From contig CAYRRM010000022.1 in the NCBI GenBank assembly GCA_964426675.1, positions 1 through 51,034 on the forward strand: a stretch of 51,034 bases of DNA, read 5' to 3'. Position numbers and translations under genes: made by a program. The notes under the pieces were generated by a model. It was given only the letters and a program-made list of their open reading frames with translations, was not told the origin of the DNA and ran no database searches. This document shows positions 34,805-43,990 of this stretch, in pieces; the stretch's first letter is position 1; the number at the start of each line of letters is the position of its first letter. Source of the stretch: DYMC01 sp035406705 (GTDB lineage: Bacteria; Verrucomicrobiota; Lentisphaeria; Victivallales; GWF2-50-93).

Positions 34805-35348
34805 GTGGATGAGCACTTTTAGAGATTAACATTGCAATCTTTCTTGCTATCGAATTTTCCCTCTTTTCTATTGTCCTATCAAATTTAACCCTGGATATCC
34901 AATCAAGAATAAGACCACAGAGCTTATTTTCTGCCAGCACTTCAGATAACTCTTCCCTGCCAATCAAAGCAAGTCCATTTGAGAGATTTGCTATCTCGTC
35001 TTCTATTAACGGTAGAGGAAAAATCATTGAATGTGGTATCTCAAAAAGGTGTTTCTCGTTAATCTCTATCCAGATAAAAGACCACAATGCTTGAACTGTC
35101 TTATACGAATTAATCGTTGATGGCTCGAGTAATAAAAAACTCTGAGCAGGAATGTGAATCCTCCTTCCTTTATTTAACTTAATCTCCCCTGCTCCAGAGA
35201 ATGTTCTCAAAATAATTAATCCGCTATGTGGATAGTTAGCCGTCCATTTCACATCATAAGAAGAATCTGCTCGAACTTCCCAAATTCTTCTCATAGTAAG
35301 GTATCCTGACTTTCTTTTTGGAAGTAAATTATACAATTTGTTATGCAT
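34545..35348 (-). CDS. AraC family transcriptional regulator
   Basis: 267 residues. A cupin-like sensing domain (about residues 20-150: GEIKLNKGRRIHIPAQSFLLLEP) is followed by the two helix-turn-helix units at the C terminus (about 185-267: SLSKEVALSESRMRQIF, and KLSEISERLSYSNQYHLSREFKKFFG). It is divergent from the URO-D-like gene at 35438 with 89 bases between, and may control it. The start could also be the internal Met19. Its 3' third is duplicated at 32779-33053. Confidence 0.9.
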   Translation of the reverse strand: MHNKLYNLLPKRKSGYLTMRRIWEVRADSSYDVKWTANYPHSGLIILRTFSGAGEIKLNKGRRIHIPAQSFLLLEPSTINSYKTVQALWSFIWIEINEKHLFEIPHSMIFPLPLIEDEIANLSNGLALIGREELSEVLAENKLCGLILDWISRVKFDRTIEKRENSIARKIAMLISKSAHPLRIVSLSKEVALSESRMRQIFKAKFSMSPKEYYTNIRMSKAMYWLRNTDMKLSEISERLSYSNQYHLSREFKKFFGSPPSRFRPLR

Positions 35349-35437
35349 AATCGAAAAGTATATCTAAATTATCATTATGTCAATCGAAAAATAAATACTT
35401 TAATTATATATTTATAAGAAAAAATTAAGGTGATTTT

Positions 35438-36508
35438 ATGCAAAGTCCAAAAGAGAATCTTCTAAGCACGCTGAAAAGAAGGGGGTTTGATTATGTCCCA
35501 ATAGACCCAAATGCATTTTCTCCTTCACAACTCGAGGCATTTAAAAAACGCTTCGGACACGATGATTATTATTATTTCTTCAATAGCCCGGTAAGAATGA
35601 TTTCATCTTCTTTTGAACAAAATTTTACCGCATGGCAGGAAAAATATTATAGATATGAAACGCTCCCGAAAAATGTATCTTTTGACGCATTTGGCGTTGG
35701 ACACTCAAAGCAACCTGATTGCTTCCATATGACACGCATGCATCATCCACTCAAAGGTGATGATATTTCAAAAAAAGACATCGAAGATTATCCCATTCCA
35801 GAACTTAATAAAACGTCTCTTGAATCAGCACAGAAAAAAATCGAAAATTTACATAATAATGGGCTCGCAGCAATGTTTTGTATGGCATGCACTATCTGGG
35901 AAAAATCATGGTATATACGCTCAATGGAAGACCTTATGACAGATATGATGACCGATGATTCAAGAGCAGAATGTCTCCTTGACAGAATAACTGATTTTTC
36001 AATAAAGCAGGGAAAAGCTGCTGCAATGATTGGTTCTGATATAATCCAGCTCGGAGATGATATAGGAATGCAATCTACGATTATGATGAGTATTGAACTA
36101 TGGAGAAAATGGCTGAAACCACGCCTCGCAAGAGTAATTTGCGAAATTCGCAAAGTTAAACCTGATACTCTAATCTTTTACCACTCTTGCGGATATGTTT
36201 TACCTTTTTTAGAAGAATTTGCTGAAATCGGTATTGACATCCTTAATCCAGTTCAACCTGAATCTATGGACTTTGAGGAAGTTCACAAAAAAATCGGAAA
36301 TAAAATGTCATTCTGGGGAACAATTGGCACCCAAAGTGTATTGCCATTTGGAAAACCAGAAGATGTTCGTAAGCAGGTCATCCGAAATTTAGAAATTTGT
36401 GGAGATAAAGGAGGGATTGTAATAGGGCCAACTCACATGGTAGAACCTGAAGTTCCATGGGAAAATCTGCTCGCAATGAAGGAAGCTGTTGAATCATATG
36501 GAAAATGA
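35438..36508 (+). CDS. URO-D superfamily protein (uroporphyrinogen decarboxylase / methyltransferase-like), 356 residues
   Basis: Length and fold pattern fit HemE and MtaA/MtbA. FYHSCGYVLPFLEEFAEIGIDILNPVQPE contains the His-x-Cys of the zinc-binding methyltransferases, and FWGTIGTQSVLPFGKPEDVRKQV and GGIVIGPTHMVEPEVPWENLLAM are typical of the C-terminal half. The N terminus lacks the arginine-rich porphyrin-binding signature of true HemE, so a methyl-transfer role is more likely; no corrinoid protein is adjacent. Ribosome binding site AAGGTGA. Palindrome copy 9 encodes CEIR here. Confidence 0.8.
   Translation: MQSPKENLLSTLKRRGFDYVPIDPNAFSPSQLEAFKKRFGHDDYYYFFNSPVRMISSSFEQNFTAWQEKYYRYETLPKNVSFDAFGVGHSKQPDCFHMTRMHHPLKGDDISKKDIEDYPIPELNKTSLESAQKKIENLHNNGLAAMFCMACTIWEKSWYIRSMEDLMTDMMTDDSRAECLLDRITDFSIKQGKAAAMIGSDIIQLGDDIGMQSTIMMSIELWRKWLKPRLARVICEIRKVKPDTLIFYHSCGYVLPFLEEFAEIGIDILNPVQPESMDFEEVHKKIGNKMSFWGTIGTQSVLPFGKPEDVRKQVIRNLEICGDKGGIVIGPTHMVEPEVPWENLLAMKEAVESYGK
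36140..36152. repeat. Palindrome TGCGA-AAT-TCGCA, copy 9
   Basis: Perfect arms. Inside the URO-D-like gene (plus strand), in the alternate frame TGC-GAA-ATT-CGC (CEIR). Confidence 0.9.
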
Positions 36509-36551
36509 AAATCTTTTTTACAAAAAAGTCTTTATTGCATTTAAGCCCTGA

Positions 36552-37205
36552 TCATGAACAAAACGATTTTTTTGCGAAATTCGCAGAAATTATTTTTATA
36601 ATTTTTTGAGCTATTTCTTTTTTGCTTTTTCGGGGAATCTTTATGCTATGTCCGTTTTTTGATAGGATAAACACTTCATTATAATCATTATCAAACGCAA
36701 TATCATTTCTTGAAACATCATTTGCTATTATGAAATCAAGATTTTTTGCCAATAACTTCTTCTTAGCGTTTTGAATAAGATTTTGAGTTTCAGCCGCAAA
36801 ACCAACAAGTATCTGCTCTTTCCTTTTCGTCTTTGCTAATGATGAAAGAATATCTTCTGTCTTTTCAAGTTCAATAATAAGCTTGTCCGCTCCTTTCTTT
36901 ATTTTTTGCTTTGATATATGCTTTGGACGATAATCTGCAACTGCAGCAGCCATAATAATAATATCTGCGATTTTCGCATATTTTTTCATTTGTCGAGACA
37001 TTTCTTTTGCTGATTCAATGCAAATTAATTTTACTCCATCTGGAGGAGGAATATTTACAACCCCGCTAACTAAAATGACCTCATTACCAGCTTTTAAAGC
37101 GGCTTCTGCTAATGCATACCCCATTTTTCCGCTTGAACGGTTAGAGATAAAGCGGATGGGGTCAATCTTTTCTCTGGTAGGTCCTGCGCTAATAAGAACT
37201 TTCAT
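36552..37205 (-). CDS. coaB: Phosphopantothenate--cysteine ligase domain protein (CoaB)
   Basis: 217 residues, the size of the CoaB half only. ISAGPTREKIDPIRFISNRSSGKMGYALAEAAL is the CoaB signature; AAAVADYRPKHISKQKIKK and the AAETQN and IANDVS segments follow. It joins cysteine to 4'-phosphopantothenate in coenzyme A synthesis. In most bacteria it is fused behind the flavin-binding CoaC; here CoaC must be elsewhere. It overlaps the RodZ-like gene by 4 bases. Palindrome copies 10 (ANFA at the C terminus) and 11 (AKIA) lie in it. Confidence 0.88.
   Translation of the reverse strand: MKVLISAGPTREKIDPIRFISNRSSGKMGYALAEAALKAGNEVILVSGVVNIPPPDGVKLICIESAKEMSRQMKKYAKIADIIIMAAAVADYRPKHISKQKIKKGADKLIIELEKTEDILSSLAKTKRKEQILVGFAAETQNLIQNAKKKLLAKNLDFIIANDVSRNDIAFDNDYNEVFILSKNGHSIKIPRKSKKEIAQKIIKIISANFAKKSFCS
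36573..36585. repeat. Palindrome TGCGA-AAT-TCGCA, copy 10
   Basis: Perfect arms. Near the 3' end of coaB (minus strand), read as ANFA. Confidence 0.9.
36966..36978. repeat. Palindrome TGCGA-TTT-TCGCA, copy 11
   Basis: Perfect arms. Inside coaB (minus strand), read as AKIA. Confidence 0.9.
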
Positions 37206-38410
37206 TTCTTTGGCGGTTCGATTTCCGATAAGGTTCCTGTCGGATAAGTTACCAATAATTTATACATAATCTTATCTGTCTCCTCTGGACTAAGTATTTG
37301 TTCACTGATAACCTGAGGAGAACTTTGTATAGGCGCAGTCTTTGGAGGTATTTTCTTTTTGGAAAAATAAAAGAAAGTCGTAATTGTAATAATTATTACA
37401 GTAGTGAGTCCAGCAATAAGGCTTATTTGAAAGATTTTAAGACGCTTCTGTTTCTCCAGATTAATCTGTTTTCCTTTTTCTATGTCCAATAAAACATCAT
37501 CAGGAACAATATATTCCGAATTTTTATGCCTTTTTAATGCTTTTAATGCCGATTCTTCTTCAATACCATACTCTTGACATAATCTTCTAATGTAAGCTTT
37601 TACATAAACCATTGAGGGAAGATTCTCAAAATCATCTCTCTCTAAGGCTTCTATATAAGATTTTTTTATTTTTGTTTGAATTGCCACTTGATCCTGGCTT
37701 AAACCAAGAGTTGAACGGGCTTCTTGAAGAATGTGGCCTATTGATGCGCCATCTGGAGAAATGTGTAGGTTCTTTTTGACTGTTTGATTTGAAGTAAATC
37801 GTGGAACCGATGAAATGCGTTTATTATCAGAACTCACAGTTCCTGTATTTTTAGATTTCTGGATAGGGATTTCGGTATCTTTCTGAATATCTGTTTTACT
37901 ATCCTTAAGGAGTATTGGGGTTTTCTTTTCTTTCACTTTTTGTTCAATTTTTTCTTCTTTATTTACATTTTCTTCTTTTTCTTTTGTATTATCAGAATCT
38001 CTCCGTATTTTTGCATTTTCTTTCAATTCGTGAAGAGTTTTGAGATGTTTTACTTGATCTTTTCCTTCATTGTCGTGAGGAATAAGATTCTTTTTTTCTT
38101 CCATTTTTTCATCTGTTTTTCCACTTGCATCCACGATAATATTTTTTGAGGGACTTTTTTCTTCTTCCTGATTTTTCGCAGATTCATTAGTTACAGATTC
38201 TTGCTTTAAAGGGACTGATTCCATATTTTCTTTGCGCACTAACTTTTTGACATTGCTTTTTTTGAGCTCACCTTTCTTTACTGCATTTTCAGGCGGCAAT
38301 TCTGAAAAATCAAACTCAAGATCTGCATCAGAAAGGCTTGATTCCTCTGTTTCAAGCTTTTTATGCCTCTTCTTCTGGGAAAATAAATCTTGATCTTCAA
38401 AGTCTTTCAT
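37202..38410 (-). CDS. RodZ-like helix-turn-helix membrane protein
   Basis: 402 residues. The RodZ-type HTH (SIGHILQEARSTLGLSQDQVAIQTKIKKSYIEALERDDFENLPSMVYVKAYIRRLCQEYGIE) is near residues 222-290, followed by one membrane segment (about 328-350, SLIAGLTTVIIITITTFFYF) and a short outer tail. Unusually, 215 charged Lys/Glu/Ser-rich residues precede the HTH, which is normally at the N terminus; this part is probably disordered. By family it may link cell-shape proteins (MreB) to the membrane. Upstream of and overlapping coaB. Confidence 0.8.
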   Translation of the reverse strand: MKDFEDQDLFSQKKRHKKLETEESSLSDADLEFDFSELPPENAVKKGELKKSNVKKLVRKENMESVPLKQESVTNESAKNQEEEKSPSKNIIVDASGKTDEKMEEKKNLIPHDNEGKDQVKHLKTLHELKENAKIRRDSDNTKEKEENVNKEEKIEQKVKEKKTPILLKDSKTDIQKDTEIPIQKSKNTGTVSSDNKRISSVPRFTSNQTVKKNLHISPDGASIGHILQEARSTLGLSQDQVAIQTKIKKSYIEALERDDFENLPSMVYVKAYIRRLCQEYGIEEESALKALKRHKNSEYIVPDDVLLDIEKGKQINLEKQKRLKIFQISLIAGLTTVIIITITTFFYFSKKKIPPKTAPIQSSPQVISEQILSPEETDKIMYKLLVTYPTGTLSEIEPPKK

Positions 38411-38480
38411 ATTAAAAAGGTTTTTAACAATATATCATAGAAACAAAAGCTTGCAAAAGCTAATTTCAAAATTCAATTTT

Positions 38481-40532
38481 TCAATCGTCAAAAGAAATAA
38501 AAGATTCCGACTTTTTAAATCTCCTTTGATATGGATTTTGGAAATGCCTGGCTGTTCTGTTATAAAATCGAGTTTGTAGAGAATATTGAAAGTTCTCAAT
38601 TAACTCTTCCGGGATTGCTTCCAGAAAAATCGAGGGTTTCTGATGAGACAATTCCCCACGCTTCATTCTGAAATTAGTATATGTTATATAGAGATAGCAT
38701 TTTGCTCTTGTTAGTGCCACATAGCAAAGCCTGCGTTCTTCGTCTAATCCTCGCTCATCTATTGAACGTTCATGTGGAAATACTCCGTTTTCCATCCCAA
38801 CAATAAAAACAACTTTAAATTCGAGACCTTTTGCAGAATGAACGGTCATCAGCGTAACGGCTGGTTTCATATCCGCATTATCTTCCACTTTATCGCTATC
38901 ATCATTTAATGAATATCTCTCTATAAAATCAATGAGAGAACTATCTTTTTCATTCTCTGATTTTTCGAATGCAGCCATTGCATTTATCAATTCAAATACG
39001 TTTTCCTGTCTTTTTAATGCCTCGTCGCGATCTTTATACATTTGCAATAAACCATCAAGATAACCGACTTCTTTTAGATAAAGTTCAGCTTTTCTTGCAA
39101 GCTTCCCAGGATTTTGTATCTCCTGCTGCCATTTTGCAATTACTTTTCCCAATTCAGAGGCCGATTTTGCAGCTTTAGAGCCAAGCTCAGCACACACTGA
39201 GTCATCCTGAATTAGCTCACAAAAACCTCTTGAATTTTTACTTTTTTCCTTTCGTAAAATTTCAATTGCTTTATTTCCAAGTCCACGCGGAGGAGATGCA
39301 ATAATTCTTGAGAAACTCTGGTCGTCCCTGGGGTTAACTAAAAGCCTTAAATAGGCAATCGCATCCTTTACTTCTCTACGTTCATAAAAGGAATGTGCCC
39401 CAACTATACGATAAGGAATTTGAGCTCCTTTAAGCGACTCCTCAATAGTTCTCGATTGATAGTTAGACCTATAGAGAATAACAATATCATCATAGGATAT
39501 TCTATCGTTTTTATATTTTATCTCTTCTATTTTTTGTGCAATAAAAGCAGCTTCTGAATATTCATCATCGGTAGCACAAAGAATGATTTTTTCGCCATCA
39601 TCAGCATTTGTCCACAATTCCTTTGGATGCCTTTCTTCATTCTCTGAAATAACAGCATTTGCCGCTTCCAATACGGTTCTTGTAGAGCGATAATTTTGCT
39701 CTAACTTGAATATTCGTGTTCCCGGGAAATGACTTGAAAAATCGAGAATATTTCTGACCTCAGCACCACGCCAACCATAAATAGATTGATCATCATCTCC
39801 TACCACACAGATGTTCATACTATCCCCGGCAAGTATTTTTATCAGTCTAAACTGAAGAAAATTTGTGTCTTGATACTCATCCACCAAAAGATATTTATGA
39901 AGTGTCCTGTAATAAGAAAGTCTTTCAGGGTATTTTTCAAAAATTTTTACAGTGAGTAAAAGGAGATCATCGAAATCAAGCATATTCTGCATAAAAAGCA
40001 TAGAATTATATTTTTCATAAACAGCAGCAAGATTCATCATCATATGAGACCCGGAAGGAAACTCTTCTGGCGTCTGCATTTTAGACTTACAAGAACTTAT
40101 AAATCTGAGAGTTTCTCCCGGATTCAGTTCTTCCTTCAAATCTAATTCTGCTATTGCTTGTTTTACAATTGATAATTGATCAGAATCATCAGCAATTGTA
40201 AAATCTTTTCTCCAGCCAAGCAACTCTATTTCTTTCCTGAGGAGTCGCGCGCAATAAGAATGAAATGTCCCTAAAAACACATCCTTTGCATCCTTTTGCG
40301 GTATCAAAGTAAAAAGCCTTTCTCTCATCTCTTTTGCTGCTTTATTCGTAAAAGTCATTGCTGCAATATTTAAAGGATTTATCCCTTTGTAAATCATAAA
40401 GGCAATTCGATGAGTTATAACTCTTGTTTTGCCAGTTCCAGCGCCAGCAAAAACCAATACAGGGCCATTAATAGTTTTGACAGCTTTTTCCTGTTCCGGG
40501 TTTAAATTTCTTAAAATCTTATCAATATTCAT
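38481..40532 (-). CDS. UvrD/PcrA/Rep family DNA helicase
   Basis: 683 residues, a superfamily 1A 3'-5' helicase. Motifs in order: FAGAGTGKTRVITHRIA (I), DEYQDTNFLQ (II), VVGDDDQSIYGWRGAE (III), LEQNYRST (IV), TLMTVHSAKGLEFKVVFIVGMENGVFPH (V) and EERRLCYVALTRAK (VI). It acts in nucleotide excision and mismatch repair or replication restart. Length is slightly below PcrA (about 720-740) and close to Rep. The C-terminal 50 residues are basic. Confidence 0.94.
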   Translation of the reverse strand: MNIDKILRNLNPEQEKAVKTINGPVLVFAGAGTGKTRVITHRIAFMIYKGINPLNIAAMTFTNKAAKEMRERLFTLIPQKDAKDVFLGTFHSYCARLLRKEIELLGWRKDFTIADDSDQLSIVKQAIAELDLKEELNPGETLRFISSCKSKMQTPEEFPSGSHMMMNLAAVYEKYNSMLFMQNMLDFDDLLLLTVKIFEKYPERLSYYRTLHKYLLVDEYQDTNFLQFRLIKILAGDSMNICVVGDDDQSIYGWRGAEVRNILDFSSHFPGTRIFKLEQNYRSTRTVLEAANAVISENEERHPKELWTNADDGEKIILCATDDEYSEAAFIAQKIEEIKYKNDRISYDDIVILYRSNYQSRTIEESLKGAQIPYRIVGAHSFYERREVKDAIAYLRLLVNPRDDQSFSRIIASPPRGLGNKAIEILRKEKSKNSRGFCELIQDDSVCAELGSKAAKSASELGKVIAKWQQEIQNPGKLARKAELYLKEVGYLDGLLQMYKDRDEALKRQENVFELINAMAAFEKSENEKDSSLIDFIERYSLNDDSDKVEDNADMKPAVTLMTVHSAKGLEFKVVFIVGMENGVFPHERSIDERGLDEERRLCYVALTRAKCYLYITYTNFRMKRGELSHQKPSIFLEAIPEELIENFQYSLQTRFYNRTARHFQNPYQRRFKKSESFISFDD

Positions 40533-40638
40533 TTATTTTATCCATATTTAGAGTAAAGATAAATTCCAGTTTAGTTAATTTTTTTTCTCTTCTATATTTG
40601 TTATTATACAATAATACTTAAACTTTGCAGTTATTTTT

Positions 40639-41736
40639 TTATTCGCCTGTTATAATTTTTTCTGCGAGAGAATTCCACAACAATAAACCTCTTTCTGTTG
40701 ATAATACTTCATCTCCTTTATATTTTATCAAAGACTCTGAATCAAGTTTCAATAAAATATCCTCAAAATCCTTTAAGGAAAAAGAAGTCCTTTCAAAAAA
40801 CTTCTCTTCCGACCATGGTTTCACTGTTCTAAAAGCAAATGCGAGTATTTCAGCTGCTCTTTTTTTGGGAGATATGACATCTAATTCTGGAGGCTTTCCA
40901 TTAAGCCAGTTTGTGAAATCCGAAACTTCAACCCATCTTTTCTCCCCATCGAATGACGCAGATGCAGGGCCAAATCCAAGATATTTATCTCCAAACCATA
41001 TTTCAAGATTGTGTTTGCACTCAAAGCCTTCTCGAGCAAAATTTGATATTTCATATCTCCTCATAGCATTTTCAGAGAGAACTTTATCATTCAATTCCCA
41101 TATTTCCATCTCAAGTTCAAGATTATTTTCAAGTTGTTTCCCTAATAATTTTGAACCCTCTTCAATAGTTAAGGAATAAGAGGATAAATGAGTTATTCCG
41201 CACTTCAATGCCATAGAAAGATCCTCTTCATACATCTGCAAGGTCTGCCCTGGAATCGAATTTATCAGGTCAATTGAAAAATTTTTAATCTCTTCATTGT
41301 GAATCAGGTCTATAGCTTTTAAAACCTCTTTCCGTTTTGCCCTTCTCCCCAATATTTCAAGTAGTGAATCATTGAAACTCTGAACGCCAAGACTGATACG
41401 ATTTGCGAAATTCGCAATTAAAGCGATTTTTGTTCTATCAAGGTCCTCCGGATTTAATTCGATACTTATCTCACATTCACCAGGGATTTTAAAATTTTTT
41501 TCTATGGCATTAAACAAAAATTCAAGCCCTTTTGCCGTCAAAGCAGAAGGCGACCCTCCACCGATATAAAAACTCAACAATTCACCACAAGAAGAACTTG
41601 CATTTATAAAATCATCCTTTAACTTCTTTAAAAATGCAATTTCTGCATCTTCCGTCCATTTCTCGGAATAAAAAGTACAATAATCGCACTTTTTGCCGGA
41701 ACAAAAAGGAATATGTATGTATATACGCTTTATCAT
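40639..41736 (-). CDS. hemW: HemW-like radical SAM protein
   Basis: 365 residues. Starts IKRIYIHIPFCSGKKCDYCTFYSEK, then FYIGGGSPSALTAKGLEFLF, ISIELNPEDLDRTKI, ISLGVQSFNDSLLEILGRRAKRKEVLKAIDLI and the Trp/Tyr-rich C-terminal domain. HemW proteins act as haem chaperones, not coproporphyrinogen oxidases. Oddly, the cluster motif reads CX4CX2C instead of the usual CX3CX2C because of one extra residue. It overlaps the U32 gene by 4 bases. Palindrome copy 12 encodes ANFA. Confidence 0.88.
   Translation of the reverse strand: MIKRIYIHIPFCSGKKCDYCTFYSEKWTEDAEIAFLKKLKDDFINASSSCGELLSFYIGGGSPSALTAKGLEFLFNAIEKNFKIPGECEISIELNPEDLDRTKIALIANFANRISLGVQSFNDSLLEILGRRAKRKEVLKAIDLIHNEEIKNFSIDLINSIPGQTLQMYEEDLSMALKCGITHLSSYSLTIEEGSKLLGKQLENNLELEMEIWELNDKVLSENAMRRYEISNFAREGFECKHNLEIWFGDKYLGFGPASASFDGEKRWVEVSDFTNWLNGKPPELDVISPKKRAAEILAFAFRTVKPWSEEKFFERTSFSLKDFEDILLKLDSESLIKYKGDEVLSTERGLLLWNSLAEKIITGE
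41404..41416. repeat. Palindrome TGCGA-AAT-TCGCA, copy 12
   Basis: Perfect arms. Inside hemW (minus strand), read as ANFA. Confidence 0.9.
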
Positions 41737-43889
41737 TTCCAGTCACGATAAAAGTTAAATGTAGATATTTTGTCAGTCTCTCTTGCTAATCCATAATAAT
41801 TTACATATTCGAAGCAACCCATTACTGATGGGATTTTAAATATTTCCGGTGAGAATAAAGTTGTTATCCCTTCGTCTTCCTTTTTTAATGGAATTTTTGT
41901 TCCACGAATTTCGCAAAAATTACCATCAATTTTTCCTCTTGTAAAGAATATGGGAATACGTCCTTCCCTGAAGATTTCAATCTGAACAGGACTTTTCTGC
42001 AATAAAAATTCAAGCTCACGCTTTTCAAGCTCCACCCACGCTTGAACTATCCGCGCACCAAGTTTGCGAATTTCGCAAGCAGCAAGCGAATTTGCGCATT
42101 GCAAAGGAAATGATGCTATAATCAAAATATCTTTATACTTTTTTAAAATCTCAAAATGAGCAAGTGAAGTAGCGCGAAAAATTCGATACGATTTATCATA
42201 AGCTGATTGTATTTTCAGTATTAACTTATTAATATGTTTTTCAGAGCAAAAAAATGGGATTTCAAATTGTTTATTCCCATAACGTTTTAATTCGCTGTCG
42301 AGGAGGAAAAAATTCTCTTTATATTCATCTTCTTTTTTAAGTTTGTCATAAAATTCTAAAAATTTTTGTAATCCGATAGAACACTTTTCCCTATTTTTTG
42401 CCGTTGGATCAATATTTTCATTTGCCCAATTCCAGAATTCTCTTCTGATTTGCTTTAAATGACTTAACGGGGCAAATAAATTTCCTCTTAGATAGACTTC
42501 CATATCAGGAGAAGAAAACTTCTTCGAGGCAGTATCTGAAAAAATTTCTCTTATTTTCTGCTCCGTCAGAATCTGATTCCTGGCCATCTGGAAATGATAC
42601 TCTTTTTTCCAAATTAAATTTTCAGTTCTTACTTCAATAAAATCTTTTTCAATATTTATTTTTAGAAATAATTTGAACGTAGAATTTATAGGTAATCTTG
42701 CGATTTTCGCAGAATTTTCATATATACTCTCCCCTATTTTGAATATTGAAGATAAATTTCTTACCTTTCTATCAGTAGGTATGAATACAATTTCCCCATG
42801 ATGTGCAGACTTTAATTCTTTTTGAGCAGAAAACATCTTTTTTATCGTTAAAGATACAGCATAAGAACCGTTTTCATCCTGAATTCTGATTTTATCTCCA
42901 AGATGGAGTTTTGTATAGACAAAAGCATAAAAACCATTATCTGCAATTTTTTTTACCTCAGCACATTTTATTCCACTCGTTCCTGATATAAGAGGATTTA
43001 TGAGAGTATTAAAGTTTTTCTTGAAGCCTGGAGTGTAATCACGCCCATAAGAAAATTTCATAATCTTTTTCGCTTCTTTTAGCGCGGATTCTTTGTCATT
43101 GTCATTTGCATCTAAAAGTATCCTGTAAGCAGACACAAGATTTGCTATATAATCCGCCGAACGCAAACGTCCTTCAATTTTGAATGAAACAAGATTTTTT
43201 ATTTTTTTTAACTCAAATATATCATCAACTACCGCAAGATCCCTTGTAGAAAGAGGATAGTAAGAATCCCTTAAAAAAGAGGGAAAACGACATGCTTGTT
43301 TGCACTTGCCTCGATTTCCACTGCATCCGCCAAACCATGAAGATAAAAGACATTGTCCTGATAACGAACAGCAAAGTGCACCATGAATAAAGACCTCTGT
43401 TTCAACAGGTGAATTTTCTGAAATTTGCCTTATTTCATCGAGAGTTAATTGTCTTTCAAGAATAACCCTGCTTATTCCGAGTTCTTTTGCGATTTTCGCA
43501 GAAAAGCTATTATGTATCGCCATTTGAGTAGATGCGTGAATATTCAGTGAAGGAAAGAAGTCTCTAATAATTTTTAACACACCTAAATCTTGAACAATCA
43601 CAGCATCAGGAGACAATTCTGCGATTTTCGCAATATTAATTGCAGCTTCAGGGATTTCGGATTCCTTGATGAGAATATTAAATGCAATATATACTTTTTT
43701 AGAATGTTCGTGAGCAAAGGTTATAATGCGCGCAAGTTCTTCAAAAGAAAAATTTTCTGCCCTATCACGGGCATTAAATTTCTTAAGCCCACAATACACA
43801 GCATCGGCACCGAATTTAAAAGCAATTATTCCTGATTGTAAATTTCCAGCAGGAGCAAGAAGTTCAATTTTTTTTCCTCTTTCATTCAT
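41733..43889 (-). CDS. U32 family peptidase-like protein (RlhA/TrhP-like), 718 residues
   Basis: N-terminal U32 domain: LLAPAGNLQSGIIAFKFGADAVYCG, VIVQDLGVLKIIRDFFPSLNIHASTQM, and the signature EVFIHGALCCSLSGQCLLSSWFGG-type region followed by NRGKCKQACR with cysteines that likely bind an Fe-S cluster. A C-terminal extension (about 400-718) matches the longer members of the family that carry DUF3656. Relatives hydroxylate cytidine in 23S rRNA or uridine in tRNA, so an RNA modification role is more likely than proteolysis. Holds palindrome copies 13-16, the most in one gene. Confidence 0.88.
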   Translation of the reverse strand: MNERGKKIELLAPAGNLQSGIIAFKFGADAVYCGLKKFNARDRAENFSFEELARIITFAHEHSKKVYIAFNILIKESEIPEAAINIAKIAELSPDAVIVQDLGVLKIIRDFFPSLNIHASTQMAIHNSFSAKIAKELGISRVILERQLTLDEIRQISENSPVETEVFIHGALCCSLSGQCLLSSWFGGCSGNRGKCKQACRFPSFLRDSYYPLSTRDLAVVDDIFELKKIKNLVSFKIEGRLRSADYIANLVSAYRILLDANDNDKESALKEAKKIMKFSYGRDYTPGFKKNFNTLINPLISGTSGIKCAEVKKIADNGFYAFVYTKLHLGDKIRIQDENGSYAVSLTIKKMFSAQKELKSAHHGEIVFIPTDRKVRNLSSIFKIGESIYENSAKIARLPINSTFKLFLKINIEKDFIEVRTENLIWKKEYHFQMARNQILTEQKIREIFSDTASKKFSSPDMEVYLRGNLFAPLSHLKQIRREFWNWANENIDPTAKNREKCSIGLQKFLEFYDKLKKEDEYKENFFLLDSELKRYGNKQFEIPFFCSEKHINKLILKIQSAYDKSYRIFRATSLAHFEILKKYKDILIIASFPLQCANSLAACEIRKLGARIVQAWVELEKRELEFLLQKSPVQIEIFREGRIPIFFTRGKIDGNFCEIRGTKIPLKKEDEGITTLFSPEIFKIPSVMGCFEYVNYYGLARETDKISTFNFYRDWK
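42065..42077. repeat. Palindrome TGCGA-ATT-TCGCA, copy 13
   Basis: Perfect arms. Inside the U32 gene (minus strand), in the alternate frame (CEIR). Confidence 0.9.
42699..42711. repeat. Palindrome TGCGA-TTT-TCGCA, copy 14
   Basis: Perfect arms. Inside the U32 gene (minus strand), read as AKIA. Confidence 0.9.
43488..43500. repeat. Palindrome TGCGA-TTT-TCGCA, copy 15
   Basis: Perfect arms. Inside the U32 gene (minus strand), read as AKIA. Confidence 0.9.
43620..43632. repeat. Palindrome TGCGA-TTT-TCGCA, copy 16
   Basis: Perfect arms. Inside the U32 gene (minus strand), read as AKIA; only 120 bases from copy 15. Confidence 0.9.
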
Positions 43890-43990
43890 TTTTATTTTTT
43901 TTTACTGAAAATAGACTTTTTGATGATTTTTTCAAATTCGTTTGAAAGGAGCATTTAATAATTTATATTTTACCTTAACAGAGAGATTGT

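Noticed and set aside
41903..41915. Further palindrome-like site CACGAATTTCGCA in the U32 gene
   Set aside because: Two mismatches in one arm; not counted.
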